Below, in pieces: positions 16,762 through 23,925 of a stretch of 36,692 nucleotides of DNA; positions within the stretch are counted from its first letter, which is position 1, and each line of letters opens with the position of its first letter. Made by a program: the position numbers and the translations under genes. The notes below the pieces were generated by a model, which was not told the origin of the DNA, ran no database searches, and saw only the letters and a program-made list of their open reading frames with translations. The DNA comes from VBDM01 sp964430565 (GTDB taxonomy: Bacteria > Pseudomonadota > Gammaproteobacteria > Burkholderiales > SG8-39): positions 1 through 36,692 of the forward strand of contig CAYSFD010000042.1 in assembly GCA_964430565.1 (NCBI GenBank), written 5' to 3'.

Positions 16762-17229
16762 TCAGATTTCTTTGCCGATCAGCCGGTCGAGCGAATAGTG
16801 CCCGCCGCCGCGAAGGAGAAAAGCCAGCGTAAGGCCGAGCAGGAACAGCGGGTACTGGACGCCGCCGCGGTTCCACAGCCAGCCCTTGTCGATGTGCACC
16901 CCGAAGATGAAGACGAGCAACTCGATCGCGAACAGCAGCGCGACTGGACGCGTGAACAAGCCGAGCGCGAGCAGGATGCCGCCGAAAAGCTCGAGCACGC
17001 CGATGCCGTAGGCCCAGGCGAGCGGCGCAGGGAAGCCCCAGGCGGCAAAGGCCTTGCCTGCGACGGAAGAAGCCGCTCCCCCATAGAACAGCTTCTGCAC
17101 GCCGTGCGGCACGAGGATCGCCCCGGTGCAGATGCGCACCAGGACGTATCCGAGGGGCGCCGCGGGCGCGTAGATACGCGCGAGGAACGGGATGAGGGGT
17201 TTTACGGTCTCGGCTTGCACGCTCGACAT
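16762..17229 (-). CDS. DoxX family membrane protein (first copy)
   Basis: A 155-residue DoxX protein from the ATG at 17229, with GGAGGAG 6 nt upstream. The frame to 17379 is read through the promoter and is not coding. Landmarks are YVLVRICTGAILVPHGVQKLF, LELFGGILLALGLFTRPVAL and RGGGHYSLDRLIG. Four membrane segments. It is the first gene of the DoxX-DoxX-HbpS-hydrolase operon, driven by a well-matched sigma-70 promoter about 45 nt upstream. It could form a heteromer with its paralogue; that is inference. Confidence 0.88.
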   Translation of the reverse strand: MSSVQAETVKPLIPFLARIYAPAAPLGYVLVRICTGAILVPHGVQKLFYGGAASSVAGKAFAAWGFPAPLAWAYGIGVLELFGGILLALGLFTRPVALLFAIELLVFIFGVHIDKGWLWNRGGVQYPLFLLGLTLAFLLRGGGHYSLDRLIGKEI

Positions 17230-17272
17230 GTTGACTCCTCCTTCAACTGGGACCGGCGGCCGGTGCGGCAAA

Positions 17273-17300
17273 ACTATAGCACCGCTCCGGAGAGAGTCAA
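17273..17300 (-). promoter_or_regulatory. Sigma-70 promoter of the DoxX operon
   Basis: On the minus strand, TTGACT (17295-17300) and TATAGT (17273-17278) are separated by 16 bp. Each differs from consensus at one position. The predicted transcript starts near 17266, leaving a 5' leader of about 37 nt before the first doxX ATG. The match is among the best in the window. Confidence 0.7.
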
Positions 17301-17329
17301 CCGAAACGAAGCTCAAGTGGAGTACCCTG

Positions 17330-17998
17330 ATGCGATACCACATACAGCTTGTTGAACCGCGCGCCTTGGGGGCGAACAATCGCGCGACAACCGCGGAGCT
17401 TATGGATCGAGTCCAGCAATTTGCGTTGGGAATTGCGTTGTCCTACGCTATTGGCACCTGGGTGGCAGGCTACTATCTCACCCGCTGGCGGATCGGCAAG
17501 GACCTCCGCGAACTAGGGAGTGGCAGCGCGGGCGCGCGCAACACGGCACGGCTGCTCGGCTGGAAGTTCGGCGCGATCGCGTTCGTTTGGGATTTCGCGA
17601 AAGGGGCCATGGCGGTGCTGCTTGCCGGTCATCTCTTTGCCGACGAGGTCGTTTCAAGCGCTGCCGCGGTAGCCGTGGTGCTCGGGCATATCTGGCCCGC
17701 GCAGCTCGGATTCCGAGGGGGAAAAGGCGTGGCGCCGGCCGCCGGCGCGCTTGCCGTGTTGCAGCCCTTAGTCCTTGCGATTGTCGCGATCGCGTACGTG
17801 TTCAGCGCGATCGTGACTCGCGGCGTCTCCAGACGAGCGCTCGCAGCATTTGGAACCGGTGTCGTATCGATCCCGATCTTGGACGTGCAACTGGGCGAAT
17901 CAGTTGCCGGCGTTATCATGCTGGCGATCTTGATTGGGACGCATCGAGATGGCTTCCTATCCCAAAGTGATGTTATCAAGGCGGAGGTGATGAAATGA
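17330..17998 (+). CDS. PlsY-like glycerol-3-phosphate acyltransferase homologue
   Basis: A 222-residue membrane protein. I take the ATG at 17330, which has GGAG 7 nt upstream; an ATG at 17402 would give the more usual PlsY length. PlsY motif 1 is GSGSAGARN (63-71; the canonical GSGN..ATN keeps GSG, Gly and Asn). Motif 2 is GHIWP..., then FRGGKGVA (about 119-134). Motif 3 is weak (THRDGF near the C-terminus) and lacks the usual Asn-Ile and terminal G-E. PlsY uses acyl-phosphate to acylate sn-1 of glycerol-3-phosphate. The changes suggest a paralogue with another acceptor. It overlaps the next gene by ATGA (17995-17998). Confidence 0.8.
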   Translation: MRYHIQLVEPRALGANNRATTAELMDRVQQFALGIALSYAIGTWVAGYYLTRWRIGKDLRELGSGSAGARNTARLLGWKFGAIAFVWDFAKGAMAVLLAGHLFADEVVSSAAAVAVVLGHIWPAQLGFRGGKGVAPAAGALAVLQPLVLAIVAIAYVFSAIVTRGVSRRALAAFGTGVVSIPILDVQLGESVAGVIMLAILIGTHRDGFLSQSDVIKAEVMK

Positions 17999-19641
17999 TC
18001 AAGAAACAGCCGGGGCTCTGGTTTGGGCGAGCTACTCAAGACGACGAGTTCGAACAGATTTTTCTCTTGAATCATCGGACGTTTGCTACGGAGATCCCGC
18101 AGCACCCATCGCGCGATGATGGTCGACTGGTCGACCGGTTCCACGCTGAAAACGAGTACGTGATCTGCAAGGACGACGATGACGTCGTCGGAATGATCGC
18201 GCTGCGGGGACGGCGTCCATTCTCGCTCGATGAGAAGCTCCCCGACCTCGACCGATACCTGCCTGCCGACCGTTCAGCATGCGAGATTCGCCTGCTTGCG
18301 GTGCGCCCGGGATATCGGCACAGTCGCGTACTGCCCGGCTTGGTGCGCGAGCTGGCTCGAGTGTGCCGTAAACAAGGCTATGAATACGCCGTGATCTCGG
18401 GTACGACTCGGCAGCTAAAACTTTATGCGCATCTTGGCTTCGAGCCGTTTGGTCGTGTCGTGGGGAAGCCGGGCGCCCACTATCAACCCATGGGGATTGC
18501 GATCGAGCGTTTTTCGAGCAAGGTCGCTTGGCTCGATTCGCCTGCAAATACGCAACCCGCGCACGTGTCCTCCCCGGCCGGCACGGCGATATGCCTGCTT
18601 CCGGGCCCCGTTCACGTGCATCCAGAAGTTCTCGAGGCATCAGCCTCCCGTCCCAGCTCTCATCGCTCGCCGGAGACGGCAGCCCTGCTGGAGGGCTGCC
18701 GGAAACGTCTCCTGAATATGACTCAGGCGGATGAGGTGCAAGTGCTGCTGGGAAGCGGAACGCTCGCGAACGACGCGATTGCACAGCAGTTGCGCTTGCT
18801 TGGAACGCCGGGCGTCGTTTTCTCGAATGGTGAATTCGGGGAACGCCTGATTGATCATGCACGCCGTGCCGGATTGGCCTTCGGTATTTGTCGGACGAAG
18901 TGGGGCAAGTCGTTCAACTTCGACGCGATCGGGAGTCGGATCGGAAAAAACGCCCGCCCGCGTTGGTTGTGGATGGTCCATTGTGAGACTTCGACCGGCG
19001 TAGTGAACGGCCTCGGCGCCTTTAAACATATGGCCCGCAAACTCGGGGCTGAGCCGGTACTCGATTGCATCAGCTCGATCGGTAACGTCGAGCTCGACCT
19101 CAATGGTGTTGCCTATGCCTCCGGCGTGAGCGGCAAGGGACTGGCTGCGCTGCCGGGACTCACTTTTGTTTTCCACAGACGCAATCGTCTACGCAATGGA
19201 CCGTTGGTTCCAAGGTATCTCGACCTCACGCTTTACGCGGCGAGCGCGAGCATTCCATTTACCCACTCGTCGAATCTCTTGGCCGCGCTCGGCAAGGCTT
19301 TAGAGCGTTTCGATCCACGGAGTTTCGAGCGGCACGTGACCACGTCGACCATCGTGCGCGCCGCAATTGGGGGATGCGGACTTCGGATCGTTGACGATGG
19401 TACTGCAGCCGCACCGTTCGTCGTGACCATTGCACTGCCGCCAAACATAGATTCCGCGGAAGTTGGTGGAGCAATGCTCGCGCGCGGCTATCAGATAGCC
19501 TTTGAGAGTCATTACTTGCACGCACGAAAGTGGATTCAGATTGCCTGGATGGGAAGTGTCGATAGGGCAGATGTCCTCTCCGCGGTCGCGACTCTGGATG
19601 AAGTCATTTACGCTGGTAGACGAGCGCTGAGGGCGGCCTGA
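17995..19641 (+). CDS. GNAT acyltransferase fused to class V aminotransferase
   Basis: A 548-residue two-domain protein. Residues about 8-175 are a GNAT-like N-acyltransferase (FLLNHRTFATEIPQH, DRFHAENEYVIC, EIRLLAVRPGYRHSRVLPGL, LYAHLGFEPFG). The acyl-cofactor loop is degenerate, as in acyl-ACP-using or FeeM/autoinducer-synthase-like members. Residues about 198-545 are a fold-type I class V aminotransferase. It has the phosphate loop GSGT (253-256), HCETSTG (329-335), the PLP-pairing Asp357 (VLDCISSIG) and the Schiff-base Lys381 (SGKGLAALPGL). All PLP residues are present. It overlaps the plsY-like stop by 4 nt, so the two are translationally coupled. An amine-forming and N-acylating bifunctional enzyme is inferred; the substrate is unknown. 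Confidence 0.85.
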   Translation: MIKKQPGLWFGRATQDDEFEQIFLLNHRTFATEIPQHPSRDDGRLVDRFHAENEYVICKDDDDVVGMIALRGRRPFSLDEKLPDLDRYLPADRSACEIRLLAVRPGYRHSRVLPGLVRELARVCRKQGYEYAVISGTTRQLKLYAHLGFEPFGRVVGKPGAHYQPMGIAIERFSSKVAWLDSPANTQPAHVSSPAGTAICLLPGPVHVHPEVLEASASRPSSHRSPETAALLEGCRKRLLNMTQADEVQVLLGSGTLANDAIAQQLRLLGTPGVVFSNGEFGERLIDHARRAGLAFGICRTKWGKSFNFDAIGSRIGKNARPRWLWMVHCETSTGVVNGLGAFKHMARKLGAEPVLDCISSIGNVELDLNGVAYASGVSGKGLAALPGLTFVFHRRNRLRNGPLVPRYLDLTLYAASASIPFTHSSNLLAALGKALERFDPRSFERHVTTSTIVRAAIGGCGLRIVDDGTAAAPFVVTIALPPNIDSAEVGGAMLARGYQIAFESHYLHARKWIQIAWMGSVDRADVLSAVATLDEVIYAGRRALRAA

Positions 19642-19659
19642 GCATCGAGGAGCGTCTAT

Positions 19660-20073
19660 GTGACCGGAAATGCAGACAAGGACGCGTATAGCGCGCCCGG
19701 CCGCCAGCGCATCGACAAGTGGCTGTGGGCGGGGCGCTTCTACAAGACCCGCAGCCTTGCCGCAAAAGCGGTGGAGGGCGGCAGGGTGAAGCTCAACGGC
19801 GAGCGCGTCAAGCCGGGCAAGGAAGTGAAGCCGGGCGACGAGCTCGAGCTGCGCTCGGGCGAGCTGCAATGGCGGGTGGAAGTGCGCGCCATGGCGCTGC
19901 GCCGCGGTCCTGCGGCCGAGGCGGCGCTGCTGTATACCGAGGGCGAGGAAAGCCGGGCGAGGCGCGAGCATATGATTGCCATGCGCCGCGCCGGCGCGCA
20001 TCCGGCGCAGGCAGTGCACGGCCGGCCGACCAAGCGCGATCGCCGCATGATCCGGCGCTTTACCGGCGAGTAA
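19660..20073 (+). CDS. hslR: S4-domain RNA-binding protein, Hsp15-like
   Basis: A 137-residue basic protein starting at GTG 19660, with GAGGAGCG upstream. The S4 fold is at about 15-70 (RQRIDKWLWAGRFYKTRSLAAK, then GGRVKLNGERVKPGKEV), followed by a basic tail ending KRDRRMIRRFTGE. Hsp15 binds 50S subunits carrying stalled nascent chain-tRNA and helps recycle them. It begins 18 nt after the GNAT-aminotransferase fusion, so it may share its transcript, although its function looks unrelated. Confidence 0.88.
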   Translation: MTGNADKDAYSAPGRQRIDKWLWAGRFYKTRSLAAKAVEGGRVKLNGERVKPGKEVKPGDELELRSGELQWRVEVRAMALRRGPAAEAALLYTEGEESRARREHMIAMRRAGAHPAQAVHGRPTKRDRRMIRRFTGE

Positions 20074-20089
20074 GACTCGGGCTTCCGCC

Positions 20090-20118
20090 TTGCGGCGCCG
20101 TCGGGTGATTGCTAGACT
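20090..20118 (+). promoter_or_regulatory. Candidate promoter of the small structured RNA
   Basis: TTGCGG (20090-20095) and TAGACT (20113-20118) have 17-bp spacing. The hexamers are weak, but the predicted start near 20125 falls just before the very strong ribosome site at 20137 and gives a transcript of about 165 nt ending at the terminator. Confidence 0.35.
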
Positions 20119-20151
20119 GCAAGCTCCCAACTTTGAAAAGGAGGTGATCCA

Positions 20152-20235
20152 ATGAGAGACCATCAAGGCAGGACCGGCCTACAGGCCTCGAACAGCGGAT
20201 CCATCCGTGGATTTGGGATGTCCGCCAGCCGATAG
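20152..20235 (+). CDS. 27-residue small ORF with perfect Shine-Dalgarno
   Basis: The ORF starts at ATG 20152 and ends TAG at 20233-20235, encoding 27 residues (MRDHQGRTGL... ending GFGMSASR). Upstream, AAAGGAGGTGATCC (20137-20150) is complementary to the whole 3' end of 16S rRNA, far longer than any other ribosome site in the window, and GGAGG is 7 nt from the ATG. Strong initiation on such a short frame suggests either a real micro-protein or a translation-sensing leader. The peptide is polar and basic with no hydrophobic helix, so it is not a typical type I toxin. Confidence 0.5.
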   Translation: MRDHQGRTGLQASNSGSIRGFGMSASR

Positions 20236-20260
20236 GCCGGCGTGCCTTACAGCAGGACGA

Positions 20261-20289
20261 CGCCCCGGGGAACCGGGGCGTTTTGTTTT
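20261..20289 (+). terminator. Strong rho-independent terminator
   Basis: CGCCCCGG (20261-20268) and CCGGGGCG (20273-20280) form a perfect 8-bp GC stem closed by a GGAA tetraloop, followed at once by TTTTGTTTT. This ends the small RNA unit and isolates it from the PilZ gene. Confidence 0.88.
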
Positions 20290-20357
20290 GGAAAGGGAAA
20301 GCAGATCCTTCGTTGCGCTCAGGATTTTTTTTATTTTTCCGCCGTGCCCGGTCTGGA

Positions 20358-20363
20358 TATAAT
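20358..20363 (+). promoter_or_regulatory. Candidate -10 element before the PilZ gene
   Basis: TATAAT is an exact -10 hexamer 54 nt before the PilZ start, downstream of the terminator. The -35 at 17-bp spacing (TTTTCC, 20335-20340) is poor but sits in an AT-rich stretch (20325-20338). Confidence 0.4.
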
Positions 20364-20417
20364 GACGTTGACATACCATAGCCGCCGTGGCCGCAATAGC
20401 CGACAAGGAGGTACCTA

Positions 20418-20750
20418 ATGAGACGTGACATGCGCGCCGAAGCGCGTATTGCGGTCAGCCAGAGAGGGTCGCTGAGGTTTGGGGACACCTCCTGGTTCCC
20501 GTGCATGGTCATGGAGATGAGCGATCACGGTTTATCGCTCATCTGCATGAAGAAGCTCTCCGTAGGGCAGCTTTTTCTATTCAGGTGCCAGCTCTACCCG
20601 GAAAAGAATCTCGTGTGCAAGCTTGAGGTGAGACATGTCAGCGAAGCGGGCATGGGCACGAAGATCGTGGGGATTGACAAGAGGGGAGCCAGCCTGTTCC
20701 AGTCGTATTTGGAGGAAAGGTATTCGGAGAGGTTGACCAGATCCGGATAA
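20418..20750 (+). CDS. PilZ domain protein
   Basis: A 110-residue single-domain protein with AAGGAGG 7 nt before the ATG at 20418. The N-terminal RRDMR gives the RxxxR motif, and EMSDHGLSL resembles the [D/N]xSxxG motif of c-di-GMP binding, with Glu at its first position. The remainder is a short beta barrel (LFLFRCQLYPEK... ending LEERYSERL). It probably acts as a c-di-GMP receptor for motility or envelope processes, though the Glu substitution leaves binding uncertain. It overlaps the start of the following lipoprotein frame. Confidence 0.78.
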   Translation: MRRDMRAEARIAVSQRGSLRFGDTSWFPCMVMEMSDHGLSLICMKKLSVGQLFLFRCQLYPEKNLVCKLEVRHVSEAGMGTKIVGIDKRGASLFQSYLEERYSERLTRSG

Positions 20751-21139
20751 CTTTTGCACTGGTCGTCGTTCTGCTCGCCGGCTGCGCCACGCTGGAGCGT
20801 GACTTTACCGACGCCAGGGACAGCTGGCAGGGCGCCACGTACGACGAGGTCGTGGTTCGTTGGGGCACGCCGGTCCGCAGCACCAAGCTCAGCGACGGCC
20901 GCAACGCCTATACCTGGATGTCCGAAAGCTCGATCTCCCGCGGAGGGGTCTCGCCCTCGATCGGAATCGGCGTCGGGAGCGGTGGCGCAGTCGGCACCGG
21001 CACCGGCGTCATGTTCAGGTCCGGCGGCGGCGAGCCCGTCCGCTGCGAACGCACGCTGATATTCAAGAACCGGCGCGTCGCGGAGCAGAACTGGCAAGGG
21101 CCGGCCGAATACTGCAAGGATTTCCGCCGCAGCAACTGA
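20741..21139 (+). CDS. Small lipoprotein without a canonical start codon
   Basis: The frame encodes a clear lipoprotein signal (RITFALVVVLLAGC, lipid Cys about residue 15) and a mature part LERDFTDARDSWQGATYDEVVVRWGTP followed by a Gly-rich stretch (SIGIGVGSGGAVGTGTG). It stops at 21139. The ...WQGATYDEVVxRWGxP part resembles small SmpA/OmlA-like or outer-membrane lipoproteins of unknown role. No ATG, GTG or TTG precedes the signal in this frame. The best initiation point is an ATC at 20741, 8 nt after GGAGAGG (20726-20732). The alternative GTG at 20852 would remove the signal. Either a rare start codon is used or there is a sequence error. The 132-residue model is tentative at the 5' end. 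Confidence 0.6.
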   Translation: MRITFALVVVLLAGCATLERDFTDARDSWQGATYDEVVVRWGTPVRSTKLSDGRNAYTWMSESSISRGGVSPSIGIGVGSGGAVGTGTGVMFRSGGGEPVRCERTLIFKNRRVAEQNWQGPAEYCKDFRRSN

Positions 21140-21164
21140 GCTTCACCAGCCCCTTGGGTCGCGC

Positions 21165-21797
21165 ATGAAACTCCACTCGCACGATCTCGACAAGATCTCC
21201 GCCCTGACGCTGGAACACTACGAACGGCGCGCCGAGGATTTCCGCGAGGGCACGCGCGATCACGACGTGAGCCAGAACATCACCGCGCTGCTCGCGCATA
21301 TCGAAGGCGAGCCGCCGTTCACGATTCTCGATTTCGGCTGCGGGCCGGGACGCGACCTCAAGGCATTTTCCTCGCTCGGCCACGTCGCGATCGGGCTGGA
21401 GGGCGCGGCTCGCTTCGTCGCGATGGCGCGCGCCGGCACGGCCTGCGAGGTGTGGCAGCAGGATTTCCTCAAGCTCGACCTGCCGGACGCGCGCTTCGAC
21501 GGCGTGTTCGCCAACGCCGCGCTGTTTCATGTCCCGGGCCGGGAGTTGCCGCGCGTGCTGGGGCAATTGCGCGCCGCACTGAAGCCCGGCGGCGTGCTCT
21601 TCAGCTCCAACCCGCACGGCGGGAACGAGGAAGGCTGGAACCGCGGGCGCTACGGCGCATACCACGACCTCGAGGCGTGGCGCCGCTGGATGTCGGAAGC
21701 GGAGTTCGTCGAACTGGAGCACTACTACCGGCCCGCCGGCTTGCCGCGCGAGCAGCAGCCGTGGCTGGCGAGCCTGTGGCGCAGGCCGGCGTCTTAG
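21165..21797 (+). CDS. Class I SAM-dependent methyltransferase
   Basis: A 210-residue Rossmann-type methyltransferase. Motif I is ILDFGCGPGRDL (54-65), the acidic residue ending beta-2 is the Glu in GLEGAARFV, the post-motif region is VWQQDFLKLDLPDARFDGVFAN, and motif III is LKPGGVLFSSNPHGG. It starts at ATG 21165, 25 nt after the lipoprotein stop, with no strong Shine-Dalgarno. The substrate is not predictable. It is complete, unlike the fragment near 5.6 kb. It converges on the MFS gene with a 4-nt gap. Confidence 0.87.
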   Translation: MKLHSHDLDKISALTLEHYERRAEDFREGTRDHDVSQNITALLAHIEGEPPFTILDFGCGPGRDLKAFSSLGHVAIGLEGAARFVAMARAGTACEVWQQDFLKLDLPDARFDGVFANAALFHVPGRELPRVLGQLRAALKPGGVLFSSNPHGGNEEGWNRGRYGAYHDLEAWRRWMSEAEFVELEHYYRPAGLPREQQPWLASLWRRPAS

Positions 21798-21801
21798 AGT
21801 C

Positions 21802-23019
21802 CTACGCGCGTCCCGCGAGCGCACGCTTCCTCATGCGCGAGAGCATCACCGCGAGCGCGACGCCGACGACGCAGAAGGCGCTCGTTCCGAGAAATCCCAA
21901 GGTGAAGGCGCCGGCGGTGTCCTTCACCACGCCCAGTGCATAGGCGAAGGTGAGGGCGCCCAGGTTGGCGAACATGTTGCCGAACCCGGCGGACATCCCG
22001 GCGACGCGCGGCCCGAGCACCTCCACCGGCACGTGGAACAGCGGCCCGAAATAGAACTGCACGAAGATCGAATTTACCGCGACCACGAGCACGAGCAACG
22101 GGATCGAGTCCACGACCACGAGCAGCGCGGAAGTGCAGGCGAGAACGGCGAGCGCCCCGCCGATCACGAGCGGCGGGTTTCTCAAGCGGTCCGAAGTGTA
22201 GCCCCCCAGCGCGTTGGAAGGCCCGGTCAGCGCGAATCCCATCGCCGTGATGAATCCCGCGGCCTGGAGCGAAAGACCCCGGTCGGACACCAGGAGCGAA
22301 GGCAGCCAGAAATTGAACGAAGTGGTGACGCCGAAACGGATGAACTGGATGCCCGCGCAGACCCACATGATCGGGTAGCGGAAAAGCTGGAACGCATCCA
22401 ACATGCCCACTGGGTGCTTCGGCCCCGCGGCAGGCTTCTCCCTGCCGAAGGCGAGGTACACGAATGCTGCGCACACGCCGAGCGCCGCAAAGCCCATGAA
22501 CGGCGCTCGCCAGCCGTAGTGGACCACGAGGAACGGCCCGATGAGCGACAAGAGGACGTTTCCCGAGACCCCGCCGATCACGTACACGCCCATCGCGGTC
22601 GCCTTGCGGTCCGAAGGGAACCACGAAGCGACGAGCGTCATTCCGGGCGCGAAAATCATCGCGCGGAAGACGCCCGAGACGACCTGGTTCACGAGCGCGG
22701 CCGAGTAGGACTCGATCATTCCGAAGTTGAGCGACAGGAGCGTCGAGCCGAGGATGCCGATGAAGAACACGCGCTTGGGCCCGAAGCGGTCGGCGAGGTA
22801 GCCGCCCGGAATCTGGCCGAGCGCGTAAGTGAAGGTCGCGGCGGCGGACAACATCCCGGCTTGGGTAAAGCTTATGCCCAGGTCTTCGCGGATGAGCGGC
22901 AGAAACAGCGCGATGCCGCCCAGGGACAGCATGTTGAAGCCCTGGCAGAAGACTACGAGCGTGACGGTGAGCGCGGCGTCGCGCCGGCGGGGGGAGGAAG
23001 GGGGCGATGGGAAGGGCAC
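21802..23019 (-). CDS. MFS transporter
   Basis: A 405-residue major facilitator from the GTG at 23019, only 2 nt after the upstream hydrolase stop. The frame to 23049 would overlap that gene. It has twelve membrane segments. The loop 2-3 motif is GGYLADRFGPKRV, and the N-terminal half ends in RKATAMGVYVIGGVSGNVLLS. The C-terminal half repeats a GGYTSDRLRNPP loop. It resembles anion/organic-acid:proton type MFS carriers. The substrate is unknown. Last gene of the srkA-hydrolase-MFS operon. Confidence 0.88.
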   Translation of the reverse strand: MPFPSPPSSPRRRDAALTVTLVVFCQGFNMLSLGGIALFLPLIREDLGISFTQAGMLSAAATFTYALGQIPGGYLADRFGPKRVFFIGILGSTLLSLNFGMIESYSAALVNQVVSGVFRAMIFAPGMTLVASWFPSDRKATAMGVYVIGGVSGNVLLSLIGPFLVVHYGWRAPFMGFAALGVCAAFVYLAFGREKPAAGPKHPVGMLDAFQLFRYPIMWVCAGIQFIRFGVTTSFNFWLPSLLVSDRGLSLQAAGFITAMGFALTGPSNALGGYTSDRLRNPPLVIGGALAVLACTSALLVVVDSIPLLVLVVAVNSIFVQFYFGPLFHVPVEVLGPRVAGMSAGFGNMFANLGALTFAYALGVVKDTAGAFTLGFLGTSAFCVVGVALAVMLSRMRKRALAGRA

Positions 23020-23021
23020 GG

Positions 23022-23894
23022 TTAGAAGCGCTCGTGCAAGCCCTCGCACCAGCGCTCGATCGCCTCGCGCATCTGCTGCGGCTGCTCTGTGGGAATCCAG
23101 TGCAGCGCCGCGATGCGCTCCAGCGTCACGCGCGGCAGCGCGCGCAGCGGCTCCTCAATAAGGGCCGGGTCGGTGAAGTGCGCTCCTGTCGAGGTCAGTG
23201 CAAGCGCGGGTGCGACCACCGTCTCCAGCGGCGGCAAAGGCCGCCAGAGTTCGACGAGATCCTGCACGTAGGCGGCGCTCGGCATGAAGCGAAGATCGAA
23301 AAACGGTGATGCGTACAGCCGAGATATGGCCTGCGGGTCCTGGCGTGCGGCTGCGCGCGAGGCCTTATCGAGCGCCTCGAGATCGAGAAAGGGGAGCCGC
23401 CTGCGGTACAGGCCGAGCGCATTCAGCGCGCGGATGCCGCTGGCCGCGAGCCGCAACAGCGGCGCGAGCCAGCGCAGGCTTCGCAGAAGTCCCGCCTGCG
23501 CCTCGAGCGGCATCGGCTCGATGAGCACCAGCCCCGCGGTCCGGCGCGGATAGCGATGGGCGAAGTGCAGCGCGAAGTTCGCACCGAGGCAGTTCCCGCC
23601 GACGACGGCGCGCTCGTAGCGTTCCGCGTCCAGAATCGCGGCGAGGTCGTCGGACCAACTTTCCATCCCGACCCGGCCGCGCCAAATCGAGCGCCCGTGG
23701 CCGCGCATGTCAAAGCGCAGGAGATCCCAGGAAGCTTTCAGCGTGGTCTGCTCGAAAAATTCCGACCAGCGTGTCATGTTGCTGCCCATGCCGTGCGCGA
23801 GCGCGAGCAACGGGCGGGGCGTCTCGCCGCGGACGATGCCATACCCGACGCGCGCGCCGTCGGGACGATCGAGAGTACGGACTTGCTCGTTCAT
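23022..23894 (-). CDS. Alpha/beta hydrolase with cysteine nucleophile
   Basis: A 290-residue alpha/beta hydrolase: oxyanion region ALAHGMGSNMTRW, FDMRGHGRS after strand 4, and the nucleophile elbow GGNCLGANF, placing Cys102 where most relatives have Ser. The base is probably His265 (LHWIPTEQP). The acid may be the Asp in GAHFTDP; the more usual Asp two residues earlier is absent. Cys nucleophiles are known in dienelactone hydrolases. The activity cannot be named. The gene is between srkA and the MFS gene (31 nt and 2 nt gaps), all on the minus strand. Confidence 0.83.
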   Translation of the reverse strand: MNEQVRTLDRPDGARVGYGIVRGETPRPLLALAHGMGSNMTRWSEFFEQTTLKASWDLLRFDMRGHGRSIWRGRVGMESWSDDLAAILDAERYERAVVGGNCLGANFALHFAHRYPRRTAGLVLIEPMPLEAQAGLLRSLRWLAPLLRLAASGIRALNALGLYRRRLPFLDLEALDKASRAAARQDPQAISRLYASPFFDLRFMPSAAYVQDLVELWRPLPPLETVVAPALALTSTGAHFTDPALIEEPLRALPRVTLERIAALHWIPTEQPQQMREAIERWCEGLHERF

Positions 23895-23925
23895 GGGTTC
23901 GATCTGATGAGTTCAGATTCCGCGC

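Larger units (their letters stand above)
20125..20289 (+). ncRNA. Structured small RNA or leader with embedded mini-ORF
   Basis: A compact unit with nested complementarity. AAGGCA (20165-20170) pairs with TGCCTT (20243-20248). Inside it, CCGGCCT (20174-20180) pairs with AGGCCGG (20234-20240). Within that, GCGGA (20195-20199) pairs with TCCGC (20221-20225), and TCCA (20200-20203) with TGGA (20208-20211) closes a small loop. An alternative 5' hairpin GGCC-TACA-GGCC (20176-20187) would compete with the long stem, as in a switch. The unit ends in a strong terminator. It could be an independent sRNA, a dual-function RNA, or an attenuator. I do not recognise a named Rfam family. Confidence 0.5.

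Noticed and set aside
20368..20399. TTGACA (20368-20373) with CAATAG (20394-20399) as a PilZ promoter
   Set aside because: The 20-bp spacing is too long. The TATAAT at 20358 is the better candidate.
22033..23025. 330-residue plus-strand frame
   Set aside because: It is antisense to the MFS gene, with low-complexity charged composition and no domain.
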